Part shown: positions 45,999 to 57,538 of the stretch, one piece after another | Numbering within the stretch: position 1 is the first letter of the stretch | Layout: the number at the start of each line of letters is the position of its first letter | The notes under the pieces: generated by a model | Told to the model about the DNA's origin: nothing | The model's database searches: none | The model's input: only the letters and a program-made list of their open reading frames with translations | Position numbers and translations under genes: made by a program | From: Chitinophagaceae bacterium | GTDB lineage: Bacteria; Bacteroidota; Bacteroidia; Chitinophagales; UBA10324 | Assembly (NCBI GenBank): GCA_016717285.1 | Contig: JADKFU010000001.1 | Coordinates: 248,001-312,000 of the forward strand | DNA: 64,000 nt | Direction: 5' to 3'

Positions 45999-46550
45999 TC
46001 ATGAGGGTGTTATAAGTGAATAAATAGCACTATCCAGAAATCTGCCATTGAAATAATAATTCTCTTTAAAGTGAGCTTCCTTCACAAATCCTGAACGCTC
46101 CAGGAGTTTAATGGATGGCTGATTCGCAGGATTCACATTTGCCTCAATGCTGTGTAGTTTCAGCACCTGAAATCCAAACTGCAGGACGGATTTCATTGCT
46201 TCGAGCATAATTCCCTTTCCCCAGAAATCAGCAAGTAATGAATAGCCTATCTCTGCACGATAATGCTCACGCATGATTCGCCAATAGGCGATGGTACCAA
46301 TAATTTTATCGTTTTCATGTAGCGCAATGCCCCAGGTGATGCCGGTTTTGTTTATATAAGCTGTTTCAATGAACTGTAAAAATGCGAATGCTTCATCCAG
46401 ACGTTCCATTCTTTTTGTATCCATATACTGCAGAACCAATTCGTTAGACCTGATGGCAAGTATTTGTTCAGCATCAGCCTGATTAACTGCGCGAAGTCGC
46501 AGCCTTTCAGTATTAATTGCAGGAAAACCAACAACATTGATTTCTAGCAT
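45999..46550 (-). CDS. GNAT family N-acetyltransferase (RimJ/RimL type)
   Basis: The 183-residue protein has the acetyl-CoA-binding plan of GNATs: INTERLRLRAVNQADAEQIL at the N-terminus, a core with IIGTIAYWRI, and the AEIGYSLLADFWGKGIMLEAM motif, followed by NPANQPSIKLLERSGFVKE. This matches the RimL branch that acetylates protein N-termini or small molecules. The substrate is unknown. Confidence 0.85.
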   Translation of the reverse strand: MLEINVVGFPAINTERLRLRAVNQADAEQILAIRSNELVLQYMDTKRMERLDEAFAFLQFIETAYINKTGITWGIALHENDKIIGTIAYWRIMREHYRAEIGYSLLADFWGKGIMLEAMKSVLQFGFQVLKLHSIEANVNPANQPSIKLLERSGFVKEAHFKENYYFNGRFLDSAIYSLITPS

Positions 46551-46586
46551 TGCAGTATGCTGTCCGGGTAATTGAAAAATTCGTGT

Positions 46587-48210
46587 TTATTCATATGGAT
46601 GGTAGGCAGTTACCTCATTATTTATTGATTGAACAGCTTTCAATACCGTTGGATCGTCATCGTAAAGCACGGCAAAGAAGGCATCCTGCGAAAATTTCTC
46701 TCTTGCTAAAAATGCCTTTATGTGCAATTTGATATAGTGGTTTGCATTGTTCAATTCTCCTGCTTTGGGTTGTATGCTATTTTTTACTGTCAATGCAGTA
46801 AAGGAATTTATAATCTCCCTGGTTACCTCAAAATCTGAGCGGAATGCATCCACATCATGGTAGTTATTAAGAAGGTCAGGATTGTCATGAAAATAACTGT
46901 AGGAAAATTGTTGTATGAGTCCCTGATTTAAGATTGCATTCAGATAGGAATTACCATTATTTACAGTATCCATAGGTACGAACAAATCAGGCATGATGCC
47001 TCCACCACCAAATACCAATCTGCCTTTAGCTGTGTAATATTTGGTGGTGTCAATCAAGTGAATGCTGTCTTTGCTGGAGAATTCGCCATTTCTGTATCGA
47101 TCTGCAAGGTCATTGTAATATGCGCTCAGGTCATAGTGGTAAGGTTTCTGAATACAACGTCCTGAAGGTGTGTAATACTTTGCCACTGTTAAACGAAGTG
47201 CTGAGCCATCGTTCAGTCCATATTGTTCCTGTACCAGCCCTTTGCCAAAGGAACGCCGTCCTACAACTATCCCACGATCCCAATCCTGGATAGCACCGGT
47301 TACAATTTCACTTGCCGAAGCAGATCCTTCATCAATCAGAATTGCCAGGGCACCTTCTTCAAACTGGCCCAGAACGCGTGTCTTGTAATCGGTTCTTGAA
47401 TAGACCCGTCCTTTTGGTATATACCATCAGTTTGGGTTGGTCGAGCAGTTCATCAGTAATATCAGTGGCTGCATTCAGATATCCACCACCATTTTGACGA
47501 AGGTCTATGATTAACCTGCTCATGCCCTGTTGCTTCAGTTTCTTCAGTGCATTCATAAATTCATCATAAGTTGTTTCACTGAAGCGGTTGATTTTTACTA
47601 ATCCCGTTTGCGCATCAATCATATAAGATGCATCAATACTATACATTGGAATCTTATCACGGGTTATTGTAAATTGGAGTAATGGTCCCCGTATTTTCCG
47701 GAGGGCACCAATTTTTACTTTTGTTCCCTTCTTACCCCTGAGTTGGTTCACCACATCACGGTCGTTAATTTTCCTTCCTGCGAAAAGTGAATCGTTAATC
47801 GTAATGATTTTATCCCCCGACAATATTCCGACAGATTCAGCGGGGCCGCCGGAAATAACATTTACCACCATTATTGTATCAGCCACTATAAAAAATTCAA
47901 TACCGATCCCTTCAAAATTTCCTTCGAGTTCCTGGTTTACTTCTTTCAGATCGCTGGCAGGAATGAAAGTAGAATGCGGATCGAGGTTTTCCAGCACTTT
48001 ATCAATAACACCTTCCTGAAGGTTGTTTAAATTTACGGTGTCAACATATTTTGCCCTCACATAGTCAAGTACCTGGTCCAATGTGCCGGCTTTGGATCTG
48101 CTGAAGATGGGAGGCTTATCTGCACCATTTAATACGAGACCTATTTGTATTCCGGCTGCCAGTATCACAGCCATAATGATAGGTAACCAAATGTTGAATT
48201 TTCTGTTCAT
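46587..48210 (-). CDS. S41 C-terminal processing peptidase, frameshifted as given
   Basis: The start at 48210 (MNRKFNIWLPIIMAVILAAG) gives a membrane anchor or signal. A PDZ domain (GIGIEFFIVADTIMVVNVI, SGDKIITINDSLFAGR) is followed by the S41 domain. The frame breaks at an AAAA (minus strand) run near 47412; removing one A restores the serine motif GSASASEIV and the Lys of RSFGKGLVQ, for 540 residues in all. This Ctp/Prc family cleaves periplasmic proteins near their C-terminus. As T9SS cargo is abundant here, a role in envelope quality control is plausible. Confidence 0.92.
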
Positions 48211-48414
48211 GAATTAAATTGCGGGAGTAAAGAAACGATTTTTCGTGATGGAGATGCACCGGGAATTTTTACTAATGAAGTTAAGCTGTTTGAAACATAC
48301 CATCTTGTTCCTTTTGGATAAGTTAACTTTCGTATTCGACAAAATCATGGAGATTTTTTTTGATTTGTACTCTTCAATAACAAATCTCGCAAGCGTGCGC
48401 TACCTTCGCAATCC

Positions 48415-49242
48415 ATGGAGCTATTTAAGAAAACTACAGAAGCGGTTTCAAAATATAACCACCTCGAACAAATGACCGTTCGTGAATTACTGACTGGCAT
48501 CAACAGGGAAGACAAGTCTGTTTCTGATTCCGTTGAAAGAGTAATTCCGCAGTTGGAATTATTGATCAATGTGATCGTAGCAAAAATGAAAGACGAAGGA
48601 AGACTGTTTTATATCGGAAGCGGAACAAGTGGCAGGTTAGGAGTGGTTGATGCTTCGGAATGTCCACCAACTTTTGGTGTTGCAACAGGATTGGTAATAG
48701 GATTAATTGCGGGTGGAGATGGAGCCATCAGGAAAGCCGTTGAATTTGCAGAAGACAATCTGGAGCAGGGTTGGCTTGATTTGCAGGCGAATGATATAAG
48801 TGAGAAGGATGTGGTAATCGGCATTACCGCATCAGGAACTACTCCTTATGTTATTGGCGCGATCAAAAAATGTAAAGAACATCAGATCACTACAGCATGT
48901 ATAACATGTAATGCGGATACGCCGCTTGCAGGGATTGCAGATTATCCGATTGAAGTAATTACAGGTCCTGAGTTTATTACAGGCAGCACGAGGATGAAAG
49001 CCGGTACTGCTCAGAAATTAATTTTGAATATGATCAGTACATCAGTAATGATTCAGCTTGGCCATGTGCTTGATAACAAGATGGTGGATATGCAATTGAC
49101 CAATGAGAAATTGATTGACCGTGGCGCAAAAATGCTGATGCGCGAGTTTGCCTGGGATTATAAACGCGCCCGCGGTATTCTGCAGGAATTCGGCAGTGTT
49201 CGAAAGGTGATGGACTTACACAAAAGAAAACCCAAAGTTTGA
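48415..49242 (+). CDS. murQ: N-acetylmuramic acid 6-phosphate etherase
   Basis: The 275-residue SIS-domain protein has YIGSGTSGRLGVVDASECPP near the N-terminus and GPEFITGSTRMKAGTAQK in the middle, the MurQ signatures with the catalytic Glu of the SECPP segment. It splits the lactyl ether of MurNAc-6-P during peptidoglycan recycling. A TACCTTCG box at 48401-48408 sits just before the ATG, so the transcript may be nearly leaderless. Confidence 0.95.
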   Translation: MELFKKTTEAVSKYNHLEQMTVRELLTGINREDKSVSDSVERVIPQLELLINVIVAKMKDEGRLFYIGSGTSGRLGVVDASECPPTFGVATGLVIGLIAGGDGAIRKAVEFAEDNLEQGWLDLQANDISEKDVVIGITASGTTPYVIGAIKKCKEHQITTACITCNADTPLAGIADYPIEVITGPEFITGSTRMKAGTAQKLILNMISTSVMIQLGHVLDNKMVDMQLTNEKLIDRGAKMLMREFAWDYKRARGILQEFGSVRKVMDLHKRKPKV

Positions 49243-49318
49243 AGAAACATCCGAGGTGGATTTTCAGTTTAAGTCCAAATGATTTTTAAAGCAAATAATA
49301 AATTGAAGGAGTCTGGTT

Positions 49319-49816
49319 ATGCATGAGATTGAACCTTTCTACAGTTGGCAGGATATCTATCTTTCGGAAGAAGATAAGTTGTCGCCATTTTTCGGACAGG
49401 AGTACAGCGAGTTTGAATATTCAAATACCATTTACAATTTCTTTATTCATCCGCAGTGGGACAGTATTGGTTCGCCCACACTCTACGTGAAAGTTCTATA
49501 TGCTGACTATTCGCATCATTTTGTAGTGATTGAATTGATTGGTGAATGGAATGATACCATTAACAACGACATCATGTTTCTGAAGCGTGAAGTGGCGGAT
49601 GTATTTATGGAACACGGTATCACCAAGTTTGTTTTGATCGGTGAAAACGTGCTTAATTTTCATGCTTCAGATGATTGCTATTATGAAGAATGGTATGAAG
49701 ACGTTCGCGACGCCGGAGGCTGGATCGCCTTGCTCAATTTCCGCGATCATGTGTTGGATGAAATGAAAAAAAGCGCGGTTGTCAAATTATATGCAAATGG
49801 GAGAGAACCTGAATGA
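49319..49816 (+). CDS. Conserved protein of unknown function
   Basis: The 165-residue soluble protein (MHEIEPFYSWQDIYLSEED) contains DDCYYEEWYEDVRDAGGWIALLNFRDH, which is rich in acidic and aromatic residues. No signal peptide or known motif is visible. It follows murQ after 76 bases and could be co-transcribed. I cannot assign a function. Confidence 0.7.
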   Translation: MHEIEPFYSWQDIYLSEEDKLSPFFGQEYSEFEYSNTIYNFFIHPQWDSIGSPTLYVKVLYADYSHHFVVIELIGEWNDTINNDIMFLKREVADVFMEHGITKFVLIGENVLNFHASDDCYYEEWYEDVRDAGGWIALLNFRDHVLDEMKKSAVVKLYANGREPE

Positions 49817-49880
49817 TGTGAATTGGAGGGTTGTGAAACCGTTTCACATTCATCATTTGGTGGAGAGCAGGATGATGAAG

Positions 49881-49914
49881 GAGTTGAGTTGAGTAGTGAG
49901 TAGTGAGTAGAGTC
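49881..49914. repeat. TGAGTAGTGAGTAG short repeats
   Basis: Variants of GAGTTGAGTAGT and GAGTAGTGAG recur about four times in 34 bases between two convergent genes. It is the reverse complement type of the repeat at 18597-18626. Confidence 0.5.
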
Positions 49915-49920
49915 AGAATG

Positions 49921-52900
49921 TTATTTCACTTTGATAATCTTTACCAGGTAATTCTCTTCCGGTGTGCTGACTTTTACAAAATAAATTCCTGGTTTAAGAT
50001 CATTACCAATTTCTATTGCAATATCCTGAGACCATGAAAGAGATGAGCAAACTCTTCCATAGAGGTCAAAAACAGTTATCTGTTTTATAGCATGATGCAA
50101 TTCATTTTCTACTGTTAATTCAGTTTCATTAATAAAAGGATTGGGAATCGCTAGTACTTTGTTGTCTGAAGAATTTTGGAATGATGCATTTATGCCTGTA
50201 GTATTTTCTAAATCCATCTTGAACAATTCATAACCATATACACTGTCTTCGGCAGTAAACAAAAGTTGATTGTTAAAAATAAAAAAGTCCGTTTGGGACG
50301 GAGCTAACATATCCCGGATAAATATCGGCTACAAGTTCCACACTGTTTGCATTGGTATTTGTTCTCCATAGTTCGGATCCGATTGAATCGTTTTCGGCAA
50401 CAAAATAAAGATAGCTACTGTCAGAAGCGAGGCTGCTAACGCTGTAACACCAATTTTTATGGCAGAAATCTTCGGCATGAAGAAAAGTGCCTGCTGTTGT
50501 TCCGTCTGAACGCCACAGCCCATTATTCCCCCAAAAAAACTGCAACGAATCAAAGCAATTGAAGATTTCGGGATTCCAAAAAGAGTCTGCACTTCCGGGA
50601 TTCATATCTGCTAAGAGCATTGTGCCGGAGGGTGATCCATCAGTGCGCCAAACTTCATAGCCCGATGTTCCATCTGTGGCCATAAAATAAAGATAGGACC
50701 CGCAGGTGCCAATGATAGATGGATAAGAACCGGAGACTCCAGGATTTATGTCATAAAAAAGTTGTGTGCTTTCAACACTTCCGTCGCTTTTCCATAACTC
50801 AAGACCATAGTCAGAACTGGTAGCAGTGAAAAAAAGAGAATCATGGTAAATTACTGATTGGCCCGGGTTGAGTCCACTATTTCCAGGTATAATATCAAGC
50901 AAGGCTGTTCCTGTTTCGGTTCCGTCTGTTTGCCAGAGTTCTCCGCCATGCTGCCCATCACTTGCACTAAAAAAAATGTATCCATTATAAATTATAAAGT
51001 TACCCGGATAGGAACTTGCAGGTCCGGGATTAATATCTTTTACCATCACAGTGCCATTAACAGTGCCATCTGTTTTCCATAACTCAAATCCGTTAGTAAG
51101 AGTTGATCCTGAAAAGTAACATTCATTATTGTACACTATAAATTCCTGCAACGGGTTAATTCCAACAGGATCAGGATCATAAAATTTTCCAAGAAGTATA
51201 GTAGATGAATCTGTTCCCGTCGTAATAAAAAGGTCGTTGAATCCCGGATCCACATTGTATGAGCTGAACAGCAGCTTACCATTAAAATCAAATAGATGAT
51301 TAGGATTTGAACCAGCAATACCAGGCGTCAGCTCTTTCACTTTATTTGTACCGCTTTCTGTTGCATCTGTCACCCAAAGTTCATAATTGAGGGAAGTATC
51401 AATGGCATTGAAAAAGATTTTATCATGAGATTTGGTCAGGTATTTTGGACCTGATCCAAGCGGCCTGATTAAAGAATTGCTCTCAAAAGTGCCCAGGGAA
51501 GTGCCATCTGAAATCCAAATATTCGTATTAAAATCGTCATGGGCAGAAAAATAAATCCGGTTTCCTGACATTACAAAATACTGAGGCATTGAGCCTAACC
51601 CTCCTGGATAAATATCCTTAATCATATAAGTTCCTGAAGTGGTTCCATCACTTTTCCAAAACTCAAGTCCTGCAGAAGAATTTTTTAGCGGCGAAATAAG
51701 CAGTGTTGTCAAGTACATAAATCATGGGAAAAATATCGCCCATACCATCCTCTGAGCCAGAGTATATATCCGCAATCAGGTAAGTGCCAGAATCTGTTCC
51801 ATCACTCATCCAAAGTTCTTTTCCTGTAGCAGGTTCATACGCTGCAAACAAAGCCTTCCCATTCAGATCCGTAATGCTTTGGATTTCGGATTCGTCCTCG
51901 CCGGGATTAATATCTTTTACCAGTTTAGTTCCTTCGGGTGTTCCATCGCTTACCCACAATTCTCTGCCGGTTTTTTTCCTGAATGCTGAAAAGAAAAGCC
52001 TGCCATTCACTACATTAAAAGCCTGAGGAGTTGAGGATTTATTTGGTCTTATGTCTTTTAGCAGAGTAGTTCCCTCTGCGGTTCCATCGCTGATCCACAA
52101 TTCAGTACCATGTATGCTGTCATCAGCGGAGAAAAACAGGAGGTTGCCTATGGTGATGATATCCATTATTCCACAACTGCCACTGCCAGGATAAACATCT
52201 TTTACCAGATAAGTTCCATCGGAAGTTCCATTACTTCTCCATAATTCATTTCCATGAATTCCATCATCGGCAAAAAAGTAAACGAGAGAATCATTAGCTG
52301 CTATAATTTTGCTATTCGAACCTGGAAAAGAATTAACTATAGAATTTTCAGTACCCGGATTAATGTCTTTCACCAGTTGAGTTCCTGAAGAAGTGCCATT
52401 TGATTTCCAGAGTTCTTTTCCATGGATACTATCATTCGCGTCAAAAAAATCGAAGAACCACATACAGCTATTCGTTCAATTTCGGATGAAGGAGTACCGG
52501 GGTTAATATCTTTCAACAGGTAAGTGCCGGGTGATGTTCCATCTGTAATATATAATTCATATCCTGTAAAATCACTCGCTGCAACAAAAATTACCAATGA
52601 GTCGAGTTGTCTTAAGTGGCCTGGAAACTTTAAGGGGATCAGATCACTATTTACAAGAGGTGTGATTGAATGAGCAGATGTATCAAACCAACAAAGCGTT
52701 TCGCCATATAGATAAGGAGTTGCACTTAACAGTATCCCGTCTTTGTAGGGCAGAAGGTTACCAGGATTGCTATTAAATTCGCTATTGCCTTTGTTGATGT
52801 CTTTCAAAAGTACTGGCTGTGAGTAGCTGCTGAAATTGAGCACAATCATAAAAAGGAATAGGAAAGACATAGTGGAATTACCAGGACTCATCGCAGCAAT

Positions 52901-52921
52901 CAATAGTGATTTAGTGAGCAT
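49921..52921 (-). CDS. ELW-DGT repeat T9SS surface protein, three frameshifts as given
   Basis: The coding frame runs from 52921 to 49921 as about 1000 codons, broken at three points. The T run near 52448 needs one more base, the A run near 51693 one less, and the CCCAAACGG segment near 50305 one less. The repaired 999-residue protein has a signal-like N-terminus, about 16 copies of the ELWxxDGTxxGTxLVKDINPG type repeat (about 45-50 residues), and a T9SS type A domain at the end (LAIPNPFINETELTV, GIYFVKVSTPEENYLVK). A beta-propeller-like surface protein is inferred; its ligand is unknown. Confidence 0.88.
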
Positions 52922-53046
52922 AGTTTGAATTTTATCGCCTGAATTTAATTCAATATATTCAGTAATTTCCTTGCCGTAAGTTGAAGTTGCTTACAAAGGA
53001 TGAAGAAGTGAGAAACGCTCCCTTTGTCGAATGACTAATGACCAAT

Positions 53047-54981
53047 TTATTGACTCACCGAATGTTGATCAAGTCTTTCAAACACCGAGTTATTGCTGAT
53101 AAATTCCGGAACGAGTTCTTTCATTTTTGATACGATCTCCACATTATCCTGATTGTCGAACAGACCAATCAGTTCCCTGATATTTCTATTAACTGTTTCA
53201 AAGGTATATTCCCGCACTTTTGCAATCATAATTTTTGGATGATGTGTAGGAATGGTATTTTCATTGGTGTTCAATAATTCTTCGACCAACTTTTCGCCGG
53301 GCCGCAAACCGGTGAAAGTGATCTGTATATCTTTCCCCAATTCCAACCCTGAAAGCTGAATCATTTTTTTTGCGAGATCAACGATGCGGACAGGTTCACC
53401 CATATCGAAGATGAAAATTTCACCGCCGTTGCCCATCGCGCCGGCTTCCAGCACCAATTGGCAGGCTTCAGGAATCGTCATAAAAAATCGTGTTACTTCC
53501 GGATCTGTCACAGTAACAGGACCTCCTTCAGCAATCTGTTTTCTGAAATGAGGAATCACAGATCCGTTGGAACCCAGCACATTTCCGAATCGGGTTGTTA
53601 TAAAACGGGTATTGGTTTCGATCTCCTTTTCAGTCAGAAACTTATTGAGCGATTGCACATAAATTTCCGCAATGCGTTTCGACGCGCCCATTACATTGGT
53701 CGGATTTACCGCTTTGTCAGTCGATACGAAAACAAAAGTCTCCACTTCATATTTTACAGCCAGGTCAGCGCAAATAATTGTTCCCAATACATTTGTGAGC
53801 AAAGACTCTGATGGATTATCCTCCATCATCGGCACATGCTTATAAGCTGCTGCATGGTAAATTATTTGTGGCCGGAAGGAGGCGATCACATTTTCCATGC
53901 GTTCCTGGTTTCGCACATCACCGATTACCACTTCAAATTTTTCAGCGCTCAATTCATTCTTTAACTCCTGTTGCAACTCAAACAATGGCGTCTCCGCCTG
54001 GTCGAGTAGAAAAAGTTTTTCAGGCTGAAAGCTGGCTACCTGCCTTGCGATTTCACTTCCAATTGAACCCGCTGCACCGGTAACCAGAATTCGCTTTCCC
54101 AATAATTGGCTGCTGATGCGATCATTGTCCAACTGAATAATATCCCGCTCGAGTAACTCTTCTATCTTCACTTCTCTGATCTGATTCATACTCAATTCAC
54201 CATTGATCCATTTCGACATAGGTGGTACATGCAATACCCTCACATTATATTTCAGGCATGTATCTACCACTTGTTTTTTACGACTGGCGGGAATATTAGG
54301 AATGGCAATAATCAAAAGGTCAACAGGTTGCTCCTGCAGCAATTCTTCCAGATCATTTTTAGAATCGTAGATAGAAACGCCTTCCATCTTTTGACGCAAC
54401 AGATCACTTTTATTATCAATAAATGCAATCACCTGCACATCTTTCTTCGGATCACGCTCCAGTGTTTTTTTAGTAATGAGCCCATATTCATTCGCACCGA
54501 GAATGATTACGTTTGATTTTTCTTTCCTTGTCTGGACAAGTTCTTCATATAGCAATTTAACACCTAAGCGGTAAGCCGACATGGCAAAAACAGAAATGAA
54601 AAATTCGATGATGATAACTGAAAACGGCACGAGGTAAATGCCGCTAATTTCTAAGGAAATAAAGTTGAGGATTCCAGCCATTAAGGTCCCCAGCGCGAGC
54701 ATAATGGCCACACGTTGTGCATCTTCAGAACCGGTGTATTGAATCATGCCTGCATAAATCCGAAAAAGTAAAAACCCAATTACCCGTATTGTCAGCAATA
54801 GCGGCATTGACAGGTACATGTATTGAAGTTCATGTGGCGGGATCTGAAAATTAAATCGTAGCAGAAAAGCAAATAGCAGTGCCGTGGATACAATTAACGT
54901 ATCTATGGTGAAGATGGCCCAACGGGGCACCAGTGATCGATATTTGAAACGAAGCCGGTTGATTGCCACAAGACGAGTCAA
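53047..54981 (-). CDS. WbpM/CapD-type UDP-GlcNAc C4,6-dehydratase (membrane-bound)
   Basis: The 644-residue protein has four membrane segments (residues 25-140), a CoA-binding-like Rossmann domain (160-260, NVIILGANEYGLI) and a C-terminal SDR domain with GAAGSIGSEIA (Gly302-Gly308) and VSTDKAVNPTNVMGASKR, in which Met replaces the catalytic Tyr as in WbpM. It makes UDP-4-keto-6-deoxy sugars for surface polysaccharide. No other glycan gene is next to it. Confidence 0.92.
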   Translation of the reverse strand: MTRLVAINRLRFKYRSLVPRWAIFTIDTLIVSTALLFAFLLRFNFQIPPHELQYMYLSMPLLLTIRVIGFLLFRIYAGMIQYTGSEDAQRVAIMLALGTLMAGILNFISLEISGIYLVPFSVIIIEFFISVFAMSAYRLGVKLLYEELVQTRKEKSNVIILGANEYGLITKKTLERDPKKDVQVIAFIDNKSDLLRQKMEGVSIYDSKNDLEELLQEQPVDLLIIAIPNIPASRKKQVVDTCLKYNVRVLHVPPMSKWINGELSMNQIREVKIEELLERDIIQLDNDRISSQLLGKRILVTGAAGSIGSEIARQVASFQPEKLFLLDQAETPLFELQQELKNELSAEKFEVVIGDVRNQERMENVIASFRPQIIYHAAAYKHVPMMEDNPSESLLTNVLGTIICADLAVKYEVETFVFVSTDKAVNPTNVMGASKRIAEIYVQSLNKFLTEKEIETNTRFITTRFGNVLGSNGSVIPHFRKQIAEGGPVTVTDPEVTRFFMTIPEACQLVLEAGAMGNGGEIFIFDMGEPVRIVDLAKKMIQLSGLELGKDIQITFTGLRPGEKLVEELLNTNENTIPTHHPKIMIAKVREYTFETVNRNIRELIGLFDNQDNVEIVSKMKELVPEFISNNSVFERLDQHSVSQ

Positions 54982-55388
54982 GGAGTGATTACGTTGCCAA
55001 GTTATAACTTTTAGAAAGGTTTTCCTCTAAAGCTGCTTTGATGTTTAATACTTCCATCATGCAGAAATCATTAAAATCCTATAACATGAGAAGTTTGTTT
55101 TTTTAAAACTGAAGCATTGAAATCTGAGTGAAATTCTAATTTAAAAAATGGCCTAAGCGGAATTAAATACTTGTTAATTCAATATTTTGATGTTGTGGTT
55201 GTGAACTGACGGACGAATATTGTTCCATTTAAATCAATGGGGAGCACTTGGATTGAAGGAATGATACTTTTAATAATGCTTAAAACGACCAATAGTTTTT
55301 GACTGATGGCAAAAAAGTTTACTTTGCAAAGGGAGCGGCTTGCTGAGTTTGAAAATCTTTAATTTTAACGCCATTCAATCTTCCTTTC
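54982..55388. other. Intergenic gap between divergent genes
   Basis: These 407 AT-rich bases separate the WbpM-type gene and the PKD gene. Apart from the promoter candidate at 55299-55326, I see no ORF, repeat or hairpin. Confidence 0.45.
55299..55326 (+). promoter_or_regulatory. Candidate promoter for the PKD/T9SS type B gene
   Basis: TTG at 55299-55301 and TTACTTTG at 55319-55326 (one mismatch to TAnnTTTG) are 17 bases apart, 62 bases before the ATG. Confidence 0.4.
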
Positions 55389-57518
55389 ATGAAAAAATTT
55401 CTCCTTGCATGCATCGCTATATTTTGTATGGTATCGTACAAAGTTCAGTCGCAGGATATTATCCAGGTATGTTGTGACGATACAATTTGCGAACCTGGCA
55501 TAGATGTACATTTAACAGCAGTTACAGACTCAAGCTATTATGGAGACCTGCTGTCGATATTGGATGATACACACAGCCAGTTGATTGACCTGGGATTTTC
55601 TTTTACTTTTTTTGGAAATACCTATACAAAATGTGTTCTTTCCACCAATGCATACATCACTTTTGATTCAACTAAAGCACTTCAATATTCTCCATGGACT
55701 ATTGCCAATCCAATACCGTCACCACTCAATCCAATGAATGCGATTATGGGTCCCTGGCATGATGTTGATCCATCAGTTATTACTGATCCATGTGTTTCCT
55801 ATGGTAAATTTGGAGAAGCCCCAAACCGTTATTTCATATATAATTTTACGGAGGTACCAATGTATTCAACAGTGTGTAACGCACTCACTTTTACAGGCCA
55901 GATGATACTGTATGAAACCACAAACAACATAGATATCTATCTTGGGCATAAGGTGCTTTGCCCAACCTGGAATAATGGATATGCCATAGAAGGATTACAT
56001 AATGAAGATGGTACAGTGGCTGTTGTGGTTCCTGGCAGAAATTATCCGGAACAATGGGAAGTTGAAGATGAAGGCATCCGTTTTACACCCAACGGAAATT
56101 CTTATGACATGACAGATATTCCATATCAGACAATTCCTTTTGCCGCCGGACTTCCTCAGTGGTATGATGCAGCGGGAAACTTTCTTGGAAGCGGAAGTGA
56201 AATAACAGTAAACCCTGAATTTACCACTTCTTATTATGCGAAAATTTCGTCTTGCTTTGACGTAGCTGATACAGTAACTATTGTTGTTGATACACTTAAT
56301 GGAACCTACTCGCAGGTCGATCCATCCTGTCCGACGAGTGGAGACGGCAGTATAGCTGCATCCACAACAGGTAATTTCGGGCCAAGTACTTTTGTCTGGC
56401 TTGACAGCAATGGCGACACGCTGAAAGTCACCGGCAATGCAGATGCTGATGACCTCGATTTGCTCGATGGTGGACAGTATATAGTTATCATCGTCAATAG
56501 CATCGGATGTTTCATCACCCATACCTACTCCATCGGCCCACCGCCATTCAGTGCAGGATTTTCAGTGAGTCCGTCTGTCCTTTGTGCTGATGCGCCTGTC
56601 TTCTTTACAGATCTTTCAGTGGGTACCATCGGATCATACTTCTGGAGCCTTGGAGATGGCACCACTTCAACCCAGCAAAATCCTATGCACTCCTATGTAG
56701 CAGGCACATACAAAGTTCAATTGATTGTAACGGCCGGAGGTGGCTGCGCAGATACATTCGAACAACAAATTGTTGTTCAACCAAATATTGTAGTTGGATT
56801 TTCAATACAGGATCCTCCTTATTGTGTTGGTTCCCCGATTCAGTTTACGGATAATTCTTCCGCAAACCCCTCTTCATGGTCGTGGGATTTTGGTGATGGA
56901 GGAACATCTGATGTACAGAATCCATCGCATTCATACGGTAATCCCGGGAATTATGACATTCATGTTGCTATAGCTGATGCATTTTGTGGTGAAGGTGAAT
57001 CGGCTGCTTCCATCACAGTTAATTTTGTTCCTGATCCAAAACTAAGGGAAGATACTTTGCTCTGCCCCAATGAACCACTTGTGCTGGATGCAGATGCGGA
57101 CGGAACTTCTTACGCCTGGTCAACAGGGGAAAATACCGAGTCAATATTAATTGCTGCACCTGAGTCGTCAACCTATTACTCAGTGGTAGTTGATAATTAC
57201 GGTTGTAAGGGAACTGACAGTGTATTGATAACTCCCGATTGTTTGTTATTGTTGCCGGCAGCATTTTCGCCGAATAGTGATGGCGTTAATGATTTGCTGC
57301 ACCCGTTAGGTAGTTTGCTCGCTGACTATTCATTAACAATATTCAACCGGTGGGGACAAGAAGTGTATGCGTATATTGGAAATGATCTTCACGTTGGGTG
57401 GAATGGTACTTATGAAGGAAAGCCACAGCCTATCGGCGTGTATGTGTATGTGCTGAAAGGTTCTTTTGTGAGCGGAGAAGCGGTTTCGAAAACAGGTAAT
57501 GTAACGGTATTACGATAG
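55389..57518 (+). CDS. PKD-domain secreted protein with T9SS type B (CHU_C) domain
   Basis: The 709-residue protein has a signal peptide (MKKFLLACIAIFCMVSYKVQS). Residues 25-300 form an unknown region with FSFTFFGNTYTKCVLSTNAY and IMGPWHDVDPS, similar to secreted nidogen-like domains. Two PKD domains follow (YFWSLGDGTTSTQQNP, SWDFGDGGTSDVQNPSHSY). The type B sorting domain (AFSPNSDGVNDLLHPLG, IFNRWGQEVY, GWNGTYEGKPQPIGVYVY) ends the protein. It is inferred to be a cell-surface protein of the gliding/T9SS type. Confidence 0.88.
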   Translation: MKKFLLACIAIFCMVSYKVQSQDIIQVCCDDTICEPGIDVHLTAVTDSSYYGDLLSILDDTHSQLIDLGFSFTFFGNTYTKCVLSTNAYITFDSTKALQYSPWTIANPIPSPLNPMNAIMGPWHDVDPSVITDPCVSYGKFGEAPNRYFIYNFTEVPMYSTVCNALTFTGQMILYETTNNIDIYLGHKVLCPTWNNGYAIEGLHNEDGTVAVVVPGRNYPEQWEVEDEGIRFTPNGNSYDMTDIPYQTIPFAAGLPQWYDAAGNFLGSGSEITVNPEFTTSYYAKISSCFDVADTVTIVVDTLNGTYSQVDPSCPTSGDGSIAASTTGNFGPSTFVWLDSNGDTLKVTGNADADDLDLLDGGQYIVIIVNSIGCFITHTYSIGPPPFSAGFSVSPSVLCADAPVFFTDLSVGTIGSYFWSLGDGTTSTQQNPMHSYVAGTYKVQLIVTAGGGCADTFEQQIVVQPNIVVGFSIQDPPYCVGSPIQFTDNSSANPSSWSWDFGDGGTSDVQNPSHSYGNPGNYDIHVAIADAFCGEGESAASITVNFVPDPKLREDTLLCPNEPLVLDADADGTSYAWSTGENTESILIAAPESSTYYSVVVDNYGCKGTDSVLITPDCLLLLPAAFSPNSDGVNDLLHPLGSLLADYSLTIFNRWGQEVYAYIGNDLHVGWNGTYEGKPQPIGVYVYVLKGSFVSGEAVSKTGNVTVLR

Positions 57519-57538
57519 GGCCATTTGTTTTGATCAAC

